Assembly (NCBI GenBank): GCA_021234155.1
Contig: JAJEKV010000041.1
Span: forward strand, 12,040,689-12,104,688
Origin: Isoetes taiwanensis
Taxonomy: Eukaryota > Streptophyta > Lycopodiopsida > Isoetales > Isoetaceae
Length of the DNA stretch: 64,000 nucleotides
Reading direction: 5' to 3'
Numbering within the stretch: position 1 is the stretch's first letter; the number at the start of each line of letters is the position of its first letter. Below the pieces are notes generated by a model. That model saw only the letters and a list, made by a program, of their open reading frames with translations, did not search any database and had not been told where the DNA came from. Positions 33,831 through 46,984 of this stretch are shown piece after piece. Both the position numbers and the translations under genes were made by a program.

Positions 33831-34600
33831 GAAGATCTTACTCAAGAAGAAAAATTCGACTTGATATCTTTGTTCCAAAAATTCAAGGATGTTTTGGCAA
33901 TAAATTACAAGGAATTGAAGGGAATTCTACCAGAGACCGTACTTTACAGTATTGATTCAAAACATGGATCAAGGACAGTTTAATAAGCTCAAAGGAGGGA
34001 GTCCAACCATAGAGAACCAAGTAAAGGACCAGAGCCAAATTTATGGATCAGTTCTTTAGTGAGAAAGTCAAATAAACCAATTTGAGTATGTATTCATTAT
34101 AGAGATCACAACAAAGCTACTAAAAGAGATCATTTTCCTACACCATCTATAGACACTTTCTTGATATTGTTGTAGGGAAGCAGGCCTATTCTTTTTTTAT
34201 ATTTACTCTATATATTCATAGCAAGATTTATCGACCACCTTAAGCAATGACAGTTTTTCGAACACCATTTGACATCTATGCTTGTAAGGCATTACCTTTT
34301 GTCCTCACACATGCTCTGACTCCATTTCAACGAGTTCATATGCGTTCCATGATATTATAGACTTTTCTGAAAGTCTTCATAGATGACTTGACAGTCTTTT
34401 CTACTCCTAGACGAGATAAGTTGGAATCTCATAAAAGTTCTTAAGATGCACAAATTGTATGAGATGAGTTTAAATCATGCTAAGTGTATTTTCCTCACTA
34501 TAAGAGGAAAACTATTGGGCAATTATGTTTCAAAAATTGATTTACAAGTGGATCATGGTAAGATTGCATCTTTGGAAAAGGTAAAACCACCGATAAATGT
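33830..34600 (+). pseudogene. Ty3/gypsy reverse transcriptase remnant
   Basis: Multi-frame fragments in the right order on the plus strand: IHYRDHNKATKRDHFPTP (RT 'DYRxLNKxTxxDxFPLP'), DIVVGKQAYSF, FRTPFDIYACKALPF ('TPxGxYxxxxMPFGL'), VFIDDLTVFS ('YxDDxLV', near 34375) and NHAKCIFLTIRGKLLG ('KCxFxxxxxxfLGxxV'). Numerous stops and frameshifts. No LTRs could be assigned. It is older than the nested gypsy element further right. Confidence 0.75.
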
Positions 34601-37600
34601 GTGACGGCCTCTGCTCGTATATAATGCCCCGATCGTATATAAATAGGAGATTTTGCCATGTCAGCAACTATCTTGCTAACATGAGGCCATCTATCTGATG
34701 CCATACTCTTGATGGTGAGCAAGATTTGATGTGGGAGGAATAGACCTGTCATTTGTCTCGTCTCCTTCGGGACCGGCCTAGCTGTGGAAAGCATAACACA
34801 TGACAGACCATAACATATAATATAGCCACCTCGAAGTGTGGCATCACCATAACCTAGATAACAACATAATCAGACACAAGACATCAACACATGAATATCC
34901 TATCGAGACTCATGACACCAAAAAAAGTCTCAACAGTCAAGGCACCAAGAATAGCAAGCATAGTCCATCTGCCTTGGATGACCTCGCATTCTCTAAATTT
35001 TTCTATCCTAAATCCCGAACCCATAACTTGGAAAGAAGCCCCATAGCTCCATACCCCAGTCGAAATGAAATACCCTGGTTTATCTACTGGGAATGGACTA
35101 CCCTGGCTTAAGAAGGAGTTTTTACCTATTTTGCTTGATTGATTTGTGCAAAAGAATGGCTTTCTCTTTGCTCTAGCTTGCATAAATTTCTGCGATCCCT
35201 TACTTCCAAGCATAAGAAAGCTATAGTGCCTCTGGTAGTGCCCTGTTTCTTTCGATAAAGGACAGATTTGCCATCGCCCCCAACAGCTCCGCTGTGATCT
35301 GTAAGATTTGACAAATTCTCTACAGAATATAGACACGAATTGAGGCTTATCATGACGTGATTTTCTTTCTATCTTCATTTAATTTTTTTCAAAATACATG
35401 TGTCGTCCTCATTTTTTTTTTCTGGCACAAAATGTTACATTAAACAAAAATTTGATGTGCTTTATCCTATTGTTTAAATTTGGTTTTTCCGGGGTCCCGA
35501 AGACTTTTTGTATTTTTTTTTCATGTAGGTTTGCCTAAGGTATGGGGCTTTTTTTGTCGCCGCCAAACTTTCCCGATGACCAAAAATCAAAAAACAAAAA
35601 TTAGGGGTTCGATGGGGGTATGATTTTGGAGGCCGTTTCTATTTTTGGATTCAATCACCCTTCTGCAGCTGTCGAGAGATGGATTGGAATGGTACCTGCA
35701 TGCAAATTCGATATCCAGGGAGATCTTGACGGATTTTGAAGCCGATCCTCAGATCCGGACGACCTGATGTCCAGTCTTAGGTTCGAATAGGTTATGGGCC
35801 AGTAGGTTTAGTTTTAGGATGATAAATCTTAGTTGTTACATGCAGATCAATTGACTTTGAAACTCGGATCTTCAAACGAATGCTCAGTTTTTGTGCATTT
35901 CATATCGTGGATGTCTTATCCTCGGCTGCAACCATGCTCAGATCATGCATCAGGATTTCCTTATTTTCAAGGTATTCTGGCCAAATAATGACAAGGAGGA
36001 TGCATGCCATATTTGCTATGACGATTAGGACGGTGCATCCGGTTGGATTTGAGCTCGGATGGAAATATTCAGATGACGCTTTCTTCATCTGTATAAGATT
36101 TTTTGCTTTTGAGATTATTCTGTGTTTAACTACGTCTTTAATTGATTGTAATATATTTTTGCAGCCCAAATACAAAATGGAAGAAGGCCATGCATTAGAA
36201 TCATAACTAAAAGGCACTGGTGGAGGTAAGGCTCCTCATTATGTGACTCCAAGTGATATTAGATTTTCCTTTCTGGTTTTTGAAAGAGATCGGTTCATGT
36301 GCAGGTCATTTCTTTTCACATGGATTTCAATTTTAGTAATTGTTCTACAAGTATCTGAGGTAATTCCTTTTGCACGGATCTTGGCATGCAATCATTTAAT
36401 CCCTTACTAAGTTATTTGTGATGCTAGGCTATTTTGTCATTTGCAATTGCTCTTTTTAAATGAGGACCTTTGATTAATGCATAAAAGATGCTATGGATGT
36501 TTTGCACTATATGCATGATAGGAATGTTTATAACATCCTATATAGGTGTACAGTATCTTTTGCTCAAATGCCAATGACATCTCATATTCCTTTATTGTTA
36601 TAAGCTGTAGTATCATCTCATGAGCATAAAAATGTAGTAATTCTCATTCATATCTGCTTATATTCGTGTTGACATATTTCCTTTTGCAAATGTTAAGAGC
36701 CTGGTGCTTGAGGCAACTCATTTCCATTTTATAGTATGTCATGCTGCTGTACCACATTATCCTATTGTTTAGTACTTGGACAGTAAATAGCTGCTGCTTG
36801 ATTGCTTCAAAGAGCCATGAGTTTTTTTGCCTATCAAGATCTGTGCCCTTGCATGATACATAGGGATGCTAAAACCTGAAAGTTCATTTGCATTTTAATT
36901 AGCCTTTATTCTGACATGCAACACATGCCCTTTGACATGAAAGTTCTATGCTCATACAGTTCTAGCATGGAAGAGAACAAATAGTTATAAGAGAATTATA
37001 AGCTTCATGCAAAACATATAGAGTATTTTCTATTTCTTTGTGTTCATTTTCCTGGAGCAGATTCTTACTTATAAAGTTCACTACTTGGACAAAGACTTCA
37101 GTTTATTGTAGTTGGGCATTGTAAGCTACCATGTTTTCCAGCAACACTATGGCAGTAGAAATTTTTCTATAGGACCAAAGGAGGCTTCATTTGTTGGCTC
37201 TATATTCCTGTTTATTTTAGGGCATAAATGTTGTCGTGCATATGTATTTGCATATGCCACTGTTTTAGAGCCATTAGATCCATTTAGTGGATTTCTTCTA
37301 GCATTTTTATGTTGAATGCTATTTTAGTTTAGACTATTGATTAGAATTATAATACACACAGGCAGATTGATATTTCTATGTGCATACATGCGATAATGTT
37401 AGAAATTATAGTGAACATACATGAATATACAGGCTTAGATGTCAACTAAGGGATGCATAGTTAGCATAGGCCGATTGGCCTCAGTGGACAATAAAAAATC
37501 ATTCTCATTCTCATTCTCATTCTTTTACAATTTGTTCTAATTTGCAATGTCCTTTTGGATGCTAATCTCCTCCGGGCTCTAGAGGTCTATACTGCTGAGT

Positions 37601-39038
37601 AGATATAGACATGGAAGTACCACAAGAATTGTTACCGAGTAAAGGAGCACATGCATTGTTGAATAGACCACCTATTACACGGATGGATGTTGCATTTGCA
37701 AGCTGGATAGCTTCCTCTACTCTGTTTATTGTTTCATCAAGATGGGTCTTCAAAACTTTTATGTACACCTTATGACTACGCCTGACAGGTAAGTTTAGTT
37801 AAGGTAGGGCTAAGGTGGGGCTATTAGAGGCTGCCTTGCAGTTCCTGTAGTTTCAAGAATGTTGTTTTTTTCTTCCCAGTATAACAGTTTTCAAGGATTT
37901 CTCAAAATTAGTTCAGGTAAGCTTCACAATTTCCTTTTGTATTATATGATGTATAGCTTTATTTAGCTGCAAAATATGCAGTCTGTTGTAAGAAACTATG
38001 GGCTTGAAAATCTTCTATCGCTTCTTCTTGCAATATAAAGTTAATTATATTTAAAATCATATTTAAGGAAAGAGGCATTTTACATGTTCAGATTCATTGT
38101 TCATATGCTAATCCATCAGCATAAAGACATATTATGGAGTCCTCCTTCATGTCTAAGGATATGTACAGTGCATTCAATTGTTTTGTTTTTTGTGATTAGT
38201 TTCATTATTTATTGGTATTTTAAGTTCAGCACTTAGCTGCCAAGCTCGGACCAAGCTCCCCATGTGATAAGGGCACAATAAAAGTTGAAAGGTAAAATCC
38301 GTTGGTCTGAAAATTTATTGCAAGACAGAAGCAGCATAAGGACTCAAGTGATCATGCATTGGCATCTCTAATTGGTTCCTATTTTATGTGCAGTAGATGC
38401 AACACATTGGATTCATGCAATGGCTAGAAGGACCCCATAATTGGTTCCTATATTAAGAATGTGCAGTAGAGGATGCAACATGTTGGATTCAGGCAGTGGC
38501 GAGAAGAACCCAATTCAGAGTTCATTAGCACTTCGAAATATAGAGGTTAAACATGAACTCATTTCTATTTTTGTGATTATCTGCATGGGTGTTAAGCATT
38601 TTTCCTTTTCTAGAGGGTAGAATCCATTTTATAATTTGCTAGCAACGAAGCAGCACCTAATTCACAGCTTCTGTAGACACTTGGAATGGCAATATAGAGG
38701 AAAACCTGCCAATTGTTGTTACATGTCTGTTCTATTGTTAATAAGTGCAATCATTGACATTCTATTGCATGGTACAGTTTTTATTGAAGCAACCTCTTTG
38801 TCTGTGTGAGCAACCGAAGAGAGTTTACGTGAAAGTCCGCTCTTTCAAATGATACACATGTGCCCTGGCATTTAAAGTTTGTGTAGGTAATACTGAACTA
38901 TGCTATTAGAATGAAGGCAAATTGCTCGAGTTAGCAAACCTGCTGAATCACGATGTTTTTAAGATGCCTAACTTAATTTGCTAAGAATAATATGTTGTTA
39001 GGTATCTACGCCTTAATGGACTGCTTTGCATAGTAGAT
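34601..39038. other. 4.4-kb region without a recognised gene; target of the CACTA insertion
   Basis: T-rich, intron-like sequence. No open frame over 165 codons (the largest, 34884-35378 minus, is unfamiliar). A unit of about 72 bp (ATTGGTTCCTAT...GAAGGACCC) is duplicated at about 38372-38515. This may be a long intron or intergenic DNA. Confidence 0.4.
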
Positions 39039-39680
39039 CACTACAAGAGAACAATGGTTTATTGTCACTTTTTTTGTCAGTAAAATAACATGTCAAAAAG
39101 CTGATACAAAAGTGACAATAACTGTGACAAAATTAGTGACATCCAAATGGCAATAGATATGACAATGGAGAGCCACAATAGTGACAAAAGAAGTGACAAA
39201 ATGATGACTATCATATGACACTAGACTGACATGGTTCTGACAAAACCGTATGTCAAGAATGTGACAATAAATTGACCTAATAATGACAAAAATAGTGCCA
39301 AAAAAAGCAACAAAATGATGCCTAACATATGACACTAGACTGACATGGTTCTGACAAAATCATATGTCAAGAATATGACAATAAATTGACTTAATAATGA
39401 CGAAAATAGTGACAAAAAAATGATATAAATCTGACTATAACGTAACATTTAGATGACAAAATTGTGACCATAGATTGATATAGTTCTGACAAAAGTATTT
39501 GCCAGAAATGTGATAATAGTCTGATTTTATAATAACAAAAGTAGTGACAAAGAAATGATATAAATACTATCACAACATGCCAATAAAATGACCCAAATGT
39601 GACAAAAGAGTGAGAATAAGTGACAAAAAAGTGACAATAAGTGAGTGTAAAGTGACAATAAAGTGACTTTGTAGATAATT
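39039..39680. repeat. CACTA terminal inverted repeat and subterminal repeat array
   Basis: After the terminus, short words based on AGTGACAAA and TGACAATA occur dozens of times over about 600 bp, in mostly one orientation. CACTA elements carry such arrays as binding sites for the TNPA-type protein that brings the ends together. Longer repeats (about 115 bp) around 39200-39420 show that the array grew partly by tandem duplication. Confidence 0.85.
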
Positions 39681-39719
39681 TGATAAAAGTGTCTTCAAGA
39701 ATGTAAAGATACCATCAAC

Positions 39720-40485
39720 CATCTCCTTCATGCTCATCATTGAGCTCTAATACAGTAGTATCAATAAGACGTCTGTGCCTGGGTACAACATGAACCACAA
39801 TCCACCACCTTGGGTCAACAGGGTTTTCAGTAAAGAAAACCTGTTCAACTTGGGTAAACAAATGGTTCGTTCATTTCTCCAAGGATCTGTGTTGAATCAA
39901 TCTCGTAGAAACCCGAAGGATGTGATCTCACGGTCTTATTTCTGCCTCTATAAATAACTTTGAACCACTTTGCCTTCAATATAGTTACATGAAATGAACG
40001 GAAGTCAACATCAATAATATTGGTGATTTGCCCAACATAATTAAGATCACCCATAACTGGTTGCCGATCACGTTGACTAGCTTGGCTTTTTTGTTCAAAT
40101 TGAGAAGCAATTCCACAGTCATTTGTCAGACGACCTTTATCGACCTCTATAGTTCGAAGATGATTTCCATAAGCCCACATGGAATTGTGGAAACGAGCCT
40201 GCATTTTACAGGATATGAGAAAGCAAATCATATGTATGTAGCAAACATTACCAATAAATAGAAAGCTATACCTTCTTAACGCATCCAAGTGCGATATTGA
40301 AGTCATCCTTTGGAACATCCTCTCCATTATCTCGTGCATTTTCCATTGCTTCAAGTAACCAATCACGAGTCATATCCTCAGCCAATTCTTCCAATGATTC
40401 TGGATATAGAACACGTTTTCGGCCATGATGTATGCTATTATGTGCAAAATTTTGTCTGGCCATCTCCCTCTCTTCTCTAGCAAGT
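39720..40485 (-). pseudogene. CACTA transposase C-terminal region (DUF4216-like)
   Basis: Continues the reading direction of the transposase after the gypsy insertion. Pieces: REEREMARQNFAHNS and PESLEELAEDMTRDWL (40480-40350); FHNSMWAYGNHLRTIEVDKG; GDLNYVGQITNIIDVDF with KAKWFKVIY, the DUF4216 pattern ('YGxIxxIxELDY...FxCxWF'); and finally VEQVFFTENPVDPRWWIV, readable in a shifted frame after a break near 39855. DUF4216 lies downstream of the tnp2 domain in many CACTA proteins. A frameshift and the gypsy insertion inactivate it. Confidence 0.7.
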
Positions 40486-40490
40486 CTATA
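40486..40490. repeat. Gypsy target-site duplication, left (CTATA)
   Basis: CTATA directly before the left LTR, repeated at 51701-51705 directly after the right LTR. Confidence 0.9.
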
Positions 40491-42944
40491 TGTTAGCCTA
40501 AAACCTGGAATTTTAGTCTAACCTCATGGAAGCTCAAACAAAATGGTTAGGACCTCCAGATCACTTAGGGTGATCAATCCTTAACATATGAAGCGAGAAA
40601 AGTCATTTTGGAATGCTGGTTTTTTCAAAATCACTACAGTCCCTGAAACTGAAAAAACTGTCAGAGCAAAAACTGACCTAGAAGACACACCTTTTGAGAT
40701 TTTTGGGATCTGGTTGGTGGTACAGATGGTCAACAATCAGAGGAAACTCCTGGTGAAAATTTGGCTTGATTTGGATAAAGGAAGGTCAAGAAAACCGAGG
40801 TCAAAGTCGTCAAAAAGTTGGCGGTGCCAAAACAGAGCCAAAATTTGCGGATGGAGTTTGACAAGGAATTTTGAGTTGAAATCTGTGCAGGCAACTTCAA
40901 AATAGTCTCTAGATCACGTGCATAAGTTTTAAATAGCAAAAAGATGTTTTAGTTTTTTCTGAGAATAGCCAAAGCCTCAAGAAAAAGGCAACCACTGTAA
41001 CAGTTATGAAGAAAAATCTTGTTATAGGTTTTCTTGGGATGTATAGGCTCCTAGGATCATTATGAGGATGAAATATAACTATTTGAATGGGATATAACTT
41101 GAAGTAAATATTTTGGCTTTGTATTTTGGTTTTTTAACTTTAACAAACAATACAAGATTTTACAAGATAAATGAATAATGATGACAATAATTTTCCAGGC
41201 AAAGAATGTATATTATAGCAAGATAATACAGAAAGGTCCAATAGTATTAAAAGGTATTACCCAAATAATGATGCTTGAGAGCAGATTCGGGCGATCCCGA
41301 GCTTCTAGGAAGCCTCAAACTACCCAAAAAGCAAAATGAAGAAATTTCTTGAGTTGCAGTTGAAGCGTTTTGATGTCAAACAAGTCACGCCATGGTAGAT
41401 CTTCAATTTCGAGCAGAATAGAACACAATTTGAACAGAGCAGAACAAGATAATATCAAAATGTCGAATGCGCCAAGATCCGCGAGAGGTCTATCTCTCGA
41501 GGGGCGCCCCGATTTGATCTGTATTCCTGACTTAAGAATTGTTCTTCCCAAAAGCTAGCTCGGCCGAGTGATTTTAGGCCAAAATTTGAGCAATTTCTAA
41601 CGGATCAAGTGCCACAGAGGATCCCCAAGGTCTCGGAAAAGAGTCAGGAGATAATTTCGGGTGAAAATTGGCGATTCAATCAAATTTAGGCACGCAATTG
41701 GCGGATTTAGCGTGCTCCCCTATTTTTTAGGGTTCATCGAAAAAATTCTTGAATGCCATATATCCCACCGTGGCTAAAATGGTTCTGGAGGCTCCACGTA
41801 TATAAGGCATAATCTTTTTCGACTAATAACTGTGCATGCCACGAGGGGACACCGGCCGTGTCCGCCCCCCACCTGGCCGCCGTGGAAATGAGAATGAAAA
41901 TGGGGTGGCGTGGAATGATGTAGAAATAGATAGGGTAGATAGGCTAGAATAGGTTTTTTATTTTTATGGCACGCATCCCAAGAATCCAAATTTGAAGGCC
42001 TTCCCGAGGGTTTTTTCCAAATTTTAAAAGACCAAATTAGCTCTTTTTTGCCAAGCTTTCCATCTAGAGAGATTTTAGGTCAAACCCAAACATTTGAATT
42101 TTGGTCCCTTTTGACCCATGGTCAATGAATCTGCAAACTTGGGGATGGTGAAAAAAAATCATGGGAAAAGAATGGGGAAAAGGTGTAAATAGGCTATAAG
42201 AGGGTTTAGGAAGATGAAATGAGGGTGAAAATAGAGTTTTCTTGCCTTTGAAGGTTTTCAAGGTCATTAGGGGGCAATTCTCAAATGAAGGTAAGACCAA
42301 TAAAAAAATGGGTAGTGGAATGATGAGAAAAGGTCTCGAAAGTGGAAAAAAATGGTGAAAGAAAGGTTTTTAAAAGGTTCATAGGATATAAAAAAGGTGG
42401 ATATAAGATGAGTGGAATGAAGAAAAAGATGGGTACCTCAGAGCACTTGATTTCATCTCAAATTGTTTCTAATGCTCAAATCATACCTCATAGTGAAAAT
42501 AAGTTTGCTCAAAACCTAAGGGTCTTCCAAACTTCTATAAGGGTCTTCCAAACTTCAAGGCTAAAATAAGAGCACATTTCACTTCCAAGATGGCATCCTC
42601 ATGTGTGTGACTTCAAAACTACTAATGCAACTCAAGTAAGCTTCATAAGGTTGAATTTTGGTAAAATGCCTTGTGGCTCCTTGATAAACTTGCTATAGCC
42701 TTTGCCTGGTCTTCAAATCAAAGGAAAAAATGTTAAACAAATGGGAATGTGTTTAGAAAGGTGCTTTACCTCAAGGAAAAGATTAGGCTATAAAAGGAGA
42801 TCCCAAATGCCTTCCAAACTTGGTCAAATGTCTTCCAAACTCTAATGGGATCACAATAGCACGGAACTTTTCCTTAGAGGAAATATAGATGAAACAAAAG
42901 TTTTGATACATAGATGCTAGTCCATGTTGCCAAAATGGGCAACA
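40491..42944 (-). repeat. Gypsy 3' LTR (left copy)
   Basis: Runs from TGTTAGCCTAAAACC to GGGCAACA on the plus strand; in the element's sense it starts TGTTGCCC and ends GCTAACA. A single copy of the 300-bp segment duplicated in the other LTR is present near 42090-42415. Confidence 0.9.
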
Positions 42945-43700
42945 TCTCCTCAAAGGAAAGAATAGGCTGGTCCCCTCACCAACGTGATGTAAACTTAGAC
43001 TGAGGATCTTCGATCTTTGGTGCGGTGTGACGAATGATGTAGAATAATGAAAGTGAGTGGTATGAGTATGAGATGAACTCGCTATGGTGGAAATGTGGTG
43101 CGTGAGCATTGTAGGGAATGATAATGAAAGGATAGAAGGCTGAAATGGAATGTAAAAGGCAACTTATAAAGCGGATGGAAATGGAAGAGAAAAGAATGAA
43201 CACCGATATGACAATAAAATCAAAGTTAGCATGAGTGCCAAGCAAGATATGGAAGATTATATATGGATAGCACTCTAGAACTCCAAGGAGGAAGCAAGGT
43301 CTTATGAGGAATAAGCCGGTTTAGAAGACGTGATGAAATGTTTTAACAAATGGCCTGTCATGACAACATAGAACTCATTAGGAGGTAATAATCAAAGTCT
43401 TGTCCCCTCGGGACACATCCTAAGCAAAAAATTCAAAACAAACACTATTAAACCTCAAAAGGAAATATGCAAATCAAAAGAAATTTTAAAGCCTCAACTT
43501 TAAGCTATAAACTAACCTATTCTAAGCTAGAACAAATGTTTATATAGAAGTGAATAGGCTTAGCAGTGCATTTGGGGCCAATATCTTTTAAGGTGTTGAA
43601 TATTAATAGGGTTTGGCAACTCTAAACCCGTACCAAGATCGTCAATCTATAAGATGAGCAGCCACCTCCTCTAAAATCTGATAAGGACCCTCCCAGGGTT
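42945..43700 (-). other. Gypsy internal region between integrase and 3' LTR
   Basis: No clear coding. In the element's sense the LTR is preceded by a short purine run (GAGGAGA at 42945-42951) that may be a weak polypurine tract. Short Ser/His-rich frames look accidental. Confidence 0.45.
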
Positions 43701-44760
43701 TTCAAACTTGGAAAGCTTTCCTTCATCTGACATTCCACTTCAAAACTAATTCCATAGGTGCAAACTTATCTTGTAGTTTGTGAGCAGCCTTGAAAGTTTG
43801 CTGACTCTTAGCCTTCTTCGACAAGTTGTAATTTTCTGCAACAAACCTTTCTTCATCCAATTTTAACAGAACTTCATACACATTGCTTCAAAGCTTGAGA
43901 AAACTCCAACTCAAGCTTGAGTGCCATCCTTAAAGAGGGTATCTCTAACTTTCGGAATGACAACCTCTACTCCATATACTAAACTGAAGGTGAGGCATTA
44001 GTAGTCGCTTTAGAAGTAATTCTATGAGCCCAAAGAGCATCATATAATTTCAAGTGCCAATCCCTTTGGTTTTGGCAAACTGTTTTCTCAAAAATACCCT
44101 TAAGCACTTTGTTAGTAGACTTCGCTTGGCCATTTCCTTGAGGATAATAGGCTGAGCTTTTCACATGCTTGATCTTAAGGCTTGAAACAAGGAAATTGAT
44201 AACCTCATTAATAAAAGTAGAGCCTCTATCACCAAAATTTTAAAAGGAATGCCAAACCTAGAGCAAATATTCTCATGCAAAAATCTAGCGATAGTATGGG
44301 CATTTGCTTTCCTTAAAGGTGCTGCTTCTAACCACTTAGTGAACAGATCCATTAGCCACAACAACGTATTCATCTTGTGGGCTGAGGATGGAGGATTGAT
44401 AGGGCCAACATAGTCCAATCCCCAAACTTGAAATGGACCAGGGGAGACAATTCCTGTAAGAGGAGCAGGATGCAAGATTCTTTTGCCAAAGATCTGGCAT
44501 TGATGACAAGTCTTTATAACATCATAACAATCTTTAAATAAATGAGGCCAAAAGTAACTGCATTCCTCAATATTTTCTTGGCGGTTATTATTCCAACAAA
44601 AAATAACCACCACAAACACCTTTGTGATTTTCAGCAAGTACCAGGGCAGCTTCATCTTCATCAACACATCTTAAGAGTACACCATCCCTATTTACCTTGC
44701 ACAAAATGTCACCAACCAAGGAGTAAGTCAAACATTTTAACTTAAACTTGTAAGCTTGGC
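43701..44760 (-). pseudogene. Gypsy integrase
   Basis: The zinc-binding part is seen near 44620-44500 (HLFKDCYDVIKTCHQCQIFGKR, the HHCC CxxC pair). The catalytic core follows: FQVWGLDYVGPINPP (first Asp), LLWLMDLFTKWLEAAPL (second Asp), RFGIPFKI, then after a break KSSAYYPQGNGQAKSTNKVL (catalytic Glu position, here in the usual 'YxPQxNGQAE' block with K for E). Loss of the usual Glu and a frameshift near 44160 indicate inactivation. Confidence 0.85.
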
Positions 44761-44889
44761 TTTTTGAAAATTCAGAAGGTATCTCTTGATACTGAAGGAA
44801 CCTCCTAATAGGTTGTTGCAAACCTTGAGCTAGTATAGTTGACAAGTCCTGCTCATTTACAACAAGGTTAGTCATTTCTTCTTCTTGTA

Positions 44890-45298
44890 CAACCTCCTCA
44901 TGTTCAAAGTAGGCAGCAGGTAAGTATAAACTCGGATTGTTCAATACATGAATGACCTTTACCTTTAAATCATAAGATTGAAGCCTACAAGCCCACCTAT
45001 GAAGCTTAGGTTTTTCTAATTTCTTACCATACAAAAAAGGCATGGGGTTCTGCTGCATGTAGATAGTGGCTTGGGATTTTTGTAGAAGATGTCCCTGTCT
45101 CTCTATCAAAAAGATGAGAGCAGCAGCACTCCTTTCTACCTTAGCATACTTCTCTTCAGTTTGAGACCATTGTTTGCTTGCAAAAGCAATGGGGTGCCTA
45201 TCCCAAAAATGGCAACTCCAAAGAGCCTTTTTAGTAATGGTTATATAAACTTTAAATGGTAATGAAAGGTCCGAGTTTTTAAAAGTGTAGAATGGCAA
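44890..45298 (-). pseudogene. Gypsy RNase H (RT-linked copy)
   Basis: Readable blocks: HPIAFASKQWSQTEEKYAKVERSAAAL, then FLYGKKLEKPKLHRWACRLQSYDLKVKVIHV, the standard order after gypsy RT. The first Asp block (usually 'TDAS') reads KVYITITKKAL, so a catalytic residue is gone, as is common in elements that also carry a second RNase H. Confidence 0.75.
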
Positions 45299-45299
45299 A

Positions 45300-46270
45300 T
45301 AGCCTCTATGATCTGCAAAAAAGCTTTTTCACACTCATCACCCAAACAACAGGCCTATATTTTACTTTTCTTTTTACTAACTTGGCCTACTCTAGTCGGT
45401 TTAGAGATAGGACTAATAAGGTGAGAGAAATTAGGCACATACACCCTTAAGAAAGAGGTCATTCCCATAAATCCCTTTGACTTCTTTAATTGTCCCAGGG
45501 GTTTGAAGCTTTTTTAAAGCTATGATCTTCTCTTCAGCTACTTGAAGGCCTTTAGCGAAAACCTCATGGCCTAAGAGTGGCCTTTTGATGCCAAAAAATG
45601 CACTTCTTTGGGTTTAGATTAACTCCAAATCAATGCACAATGTAAATATCCTTGTTAGCTCTGGAATATGATCACTTGTATCAGTACCTAAGCATAAATC
45701 ATCAAGATAAACTCAATTGCTCGGGAGTCATGTTTGCAAAGACACACGGTATCCATAGCTCTCTCGAAAATGTAGCAGGGGGCATTCATTAAGCCAAAAG
45801 GCATCCTTTTCATTGCATAAGTTCCCCATGGAGTAATGAAGGATGTCTTTGGCTGATCCTCCTTTTGATGCTAATCTGATTAAAACCAGAGAAACCATCC
45901 AAAAATGAGTACATAGACTTGCCAGCCACTGCATAAAGGATTTCTTCCAAAAAAGGCAAAGGGTAACAATCTTTAACAGTAGCTTTATTTAGATCTCTAT
46001 AATCCACACATATTCTTAGAGAACCATTCTTTTTTAGAACTGGAACAATACAAGAAACCCAAGAAGGGTTCACAATGTCAACTATCAAACCTCGACTCCC
46101 GCATTTTGAATAATTCCTCGCTTGATAAGATCTAAGAGTGAGGAATTAATTCTTCTCAATCTCCCATGATGACAGTTTAGTATCTTCACTTAACTTTTAT
46201 CTCAAACTCACAAATGCTCCTATCAACCCCTTTTAATTCTGAATATTCCCATGCAAAAACATCCACCCAA
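45300..46270 (-). pseudogene. Gypsy reverse transcriptase
   Basis: PSWVSCIVPVLKKNGSLRICVDYRDLNKA and KDCYPLPFLEEIL start the domain (46088-45900), followed by YSFLDGFSGFNQI (motif A). After a frameshift come TPWGTYAMKRMPFGL and VYLDDLCLGTD (YLDD, near 45700), then FFGIKRPLLGHEV. At least three frame changes. Motifs identify Ty3/gypsy RT without ambiguity. Confidence 0.88.
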
Positions 46271-46379
46271 TCTTCAAAGTACTTAATCATTTTACCTTTG
46301 CAATCCTCATCATATAGATCTCCCATTTGCAAAGTCCTGGACATACCTCCCTTATGAACTTCAAGTTCTTTGTGTGATT

Positions 46380-46890
46380 CCTCTTGTGCTAGGTTGATGG
46401 TCAAGATAGGATGAAATTGAGAGAGTTCATCTTCATCTAGGACATCTTCCTCAATAGCTCCCCTCAGAGATGCTCTAAGAGTGTTTTCCCTGCACAAAGA
46501 ATCAGCCTCAAAGTTTTTGGACCTTGGAATATGATAAATCTCCCAATGATAAAAAAAAAAGTTAGCAATTCTCGAAGCTTGTGTGTTCAGATCCTCCATA
46601 TCTTGATGTTTTGTTTGGTATTCTCCCAAAATCTGTTTTGCAAACGAAGTTGTGAGTCTCCATAGATAACAATATAGGAAATATTCATGAACCTTGCTTC
46701 CTGTGGGGCCTCGCAATGAGGGCCCTATACTCTGCTGCATTAGAAGAAATATTAGGATGAATTCTCCCTATCTTAGTCATCAGCTTTAAGATCTCGCATC
46801 CTTCGTAATAGCAGCGAAGAAGCAATCCCTAATTTTTAGACATACCTCCATCAAACCAAAGGTAGGCCTTGTTTTCTTTTGGATCGTGAA
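46380..46890 (-). pseudogene. Second RNase H (aRNH-like) located before RT
   Basis: Blocks in order: YLWFDGGMSKN (Asp block of RNase HI, near 46870), SNAAEYRALI (Glu block, near 46750), YGDSQL (second Asp, near 46680), then LGEYQTKHQDMEDL and IPRSKNFEADSL (final Asp block, near 46510). All four acidic positions are present, although spread over different frames. It lies upstream of RT and is separate from the RT-linked RNase H. An additional archaeal/plant-type RNase H is known from Tat elements. Confidence 0.7.
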
Positions 46891-46984
46891 CTCTACCGAG
46901 CAAAGTTGATAACTTCGCACTCATATCAACATCTAGACCTAAACCGAAACTCCTAGCTCCTCTTCCTCCGCAATATATCCACAT

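Noticed and set aside
42783-43245. His/Ser-rich minus-strand frames beside the gypsy 3' LTR
   Set aside because: Low-complexity translation of a repetitive region with no similarity to envelope or other gypsy proteins.
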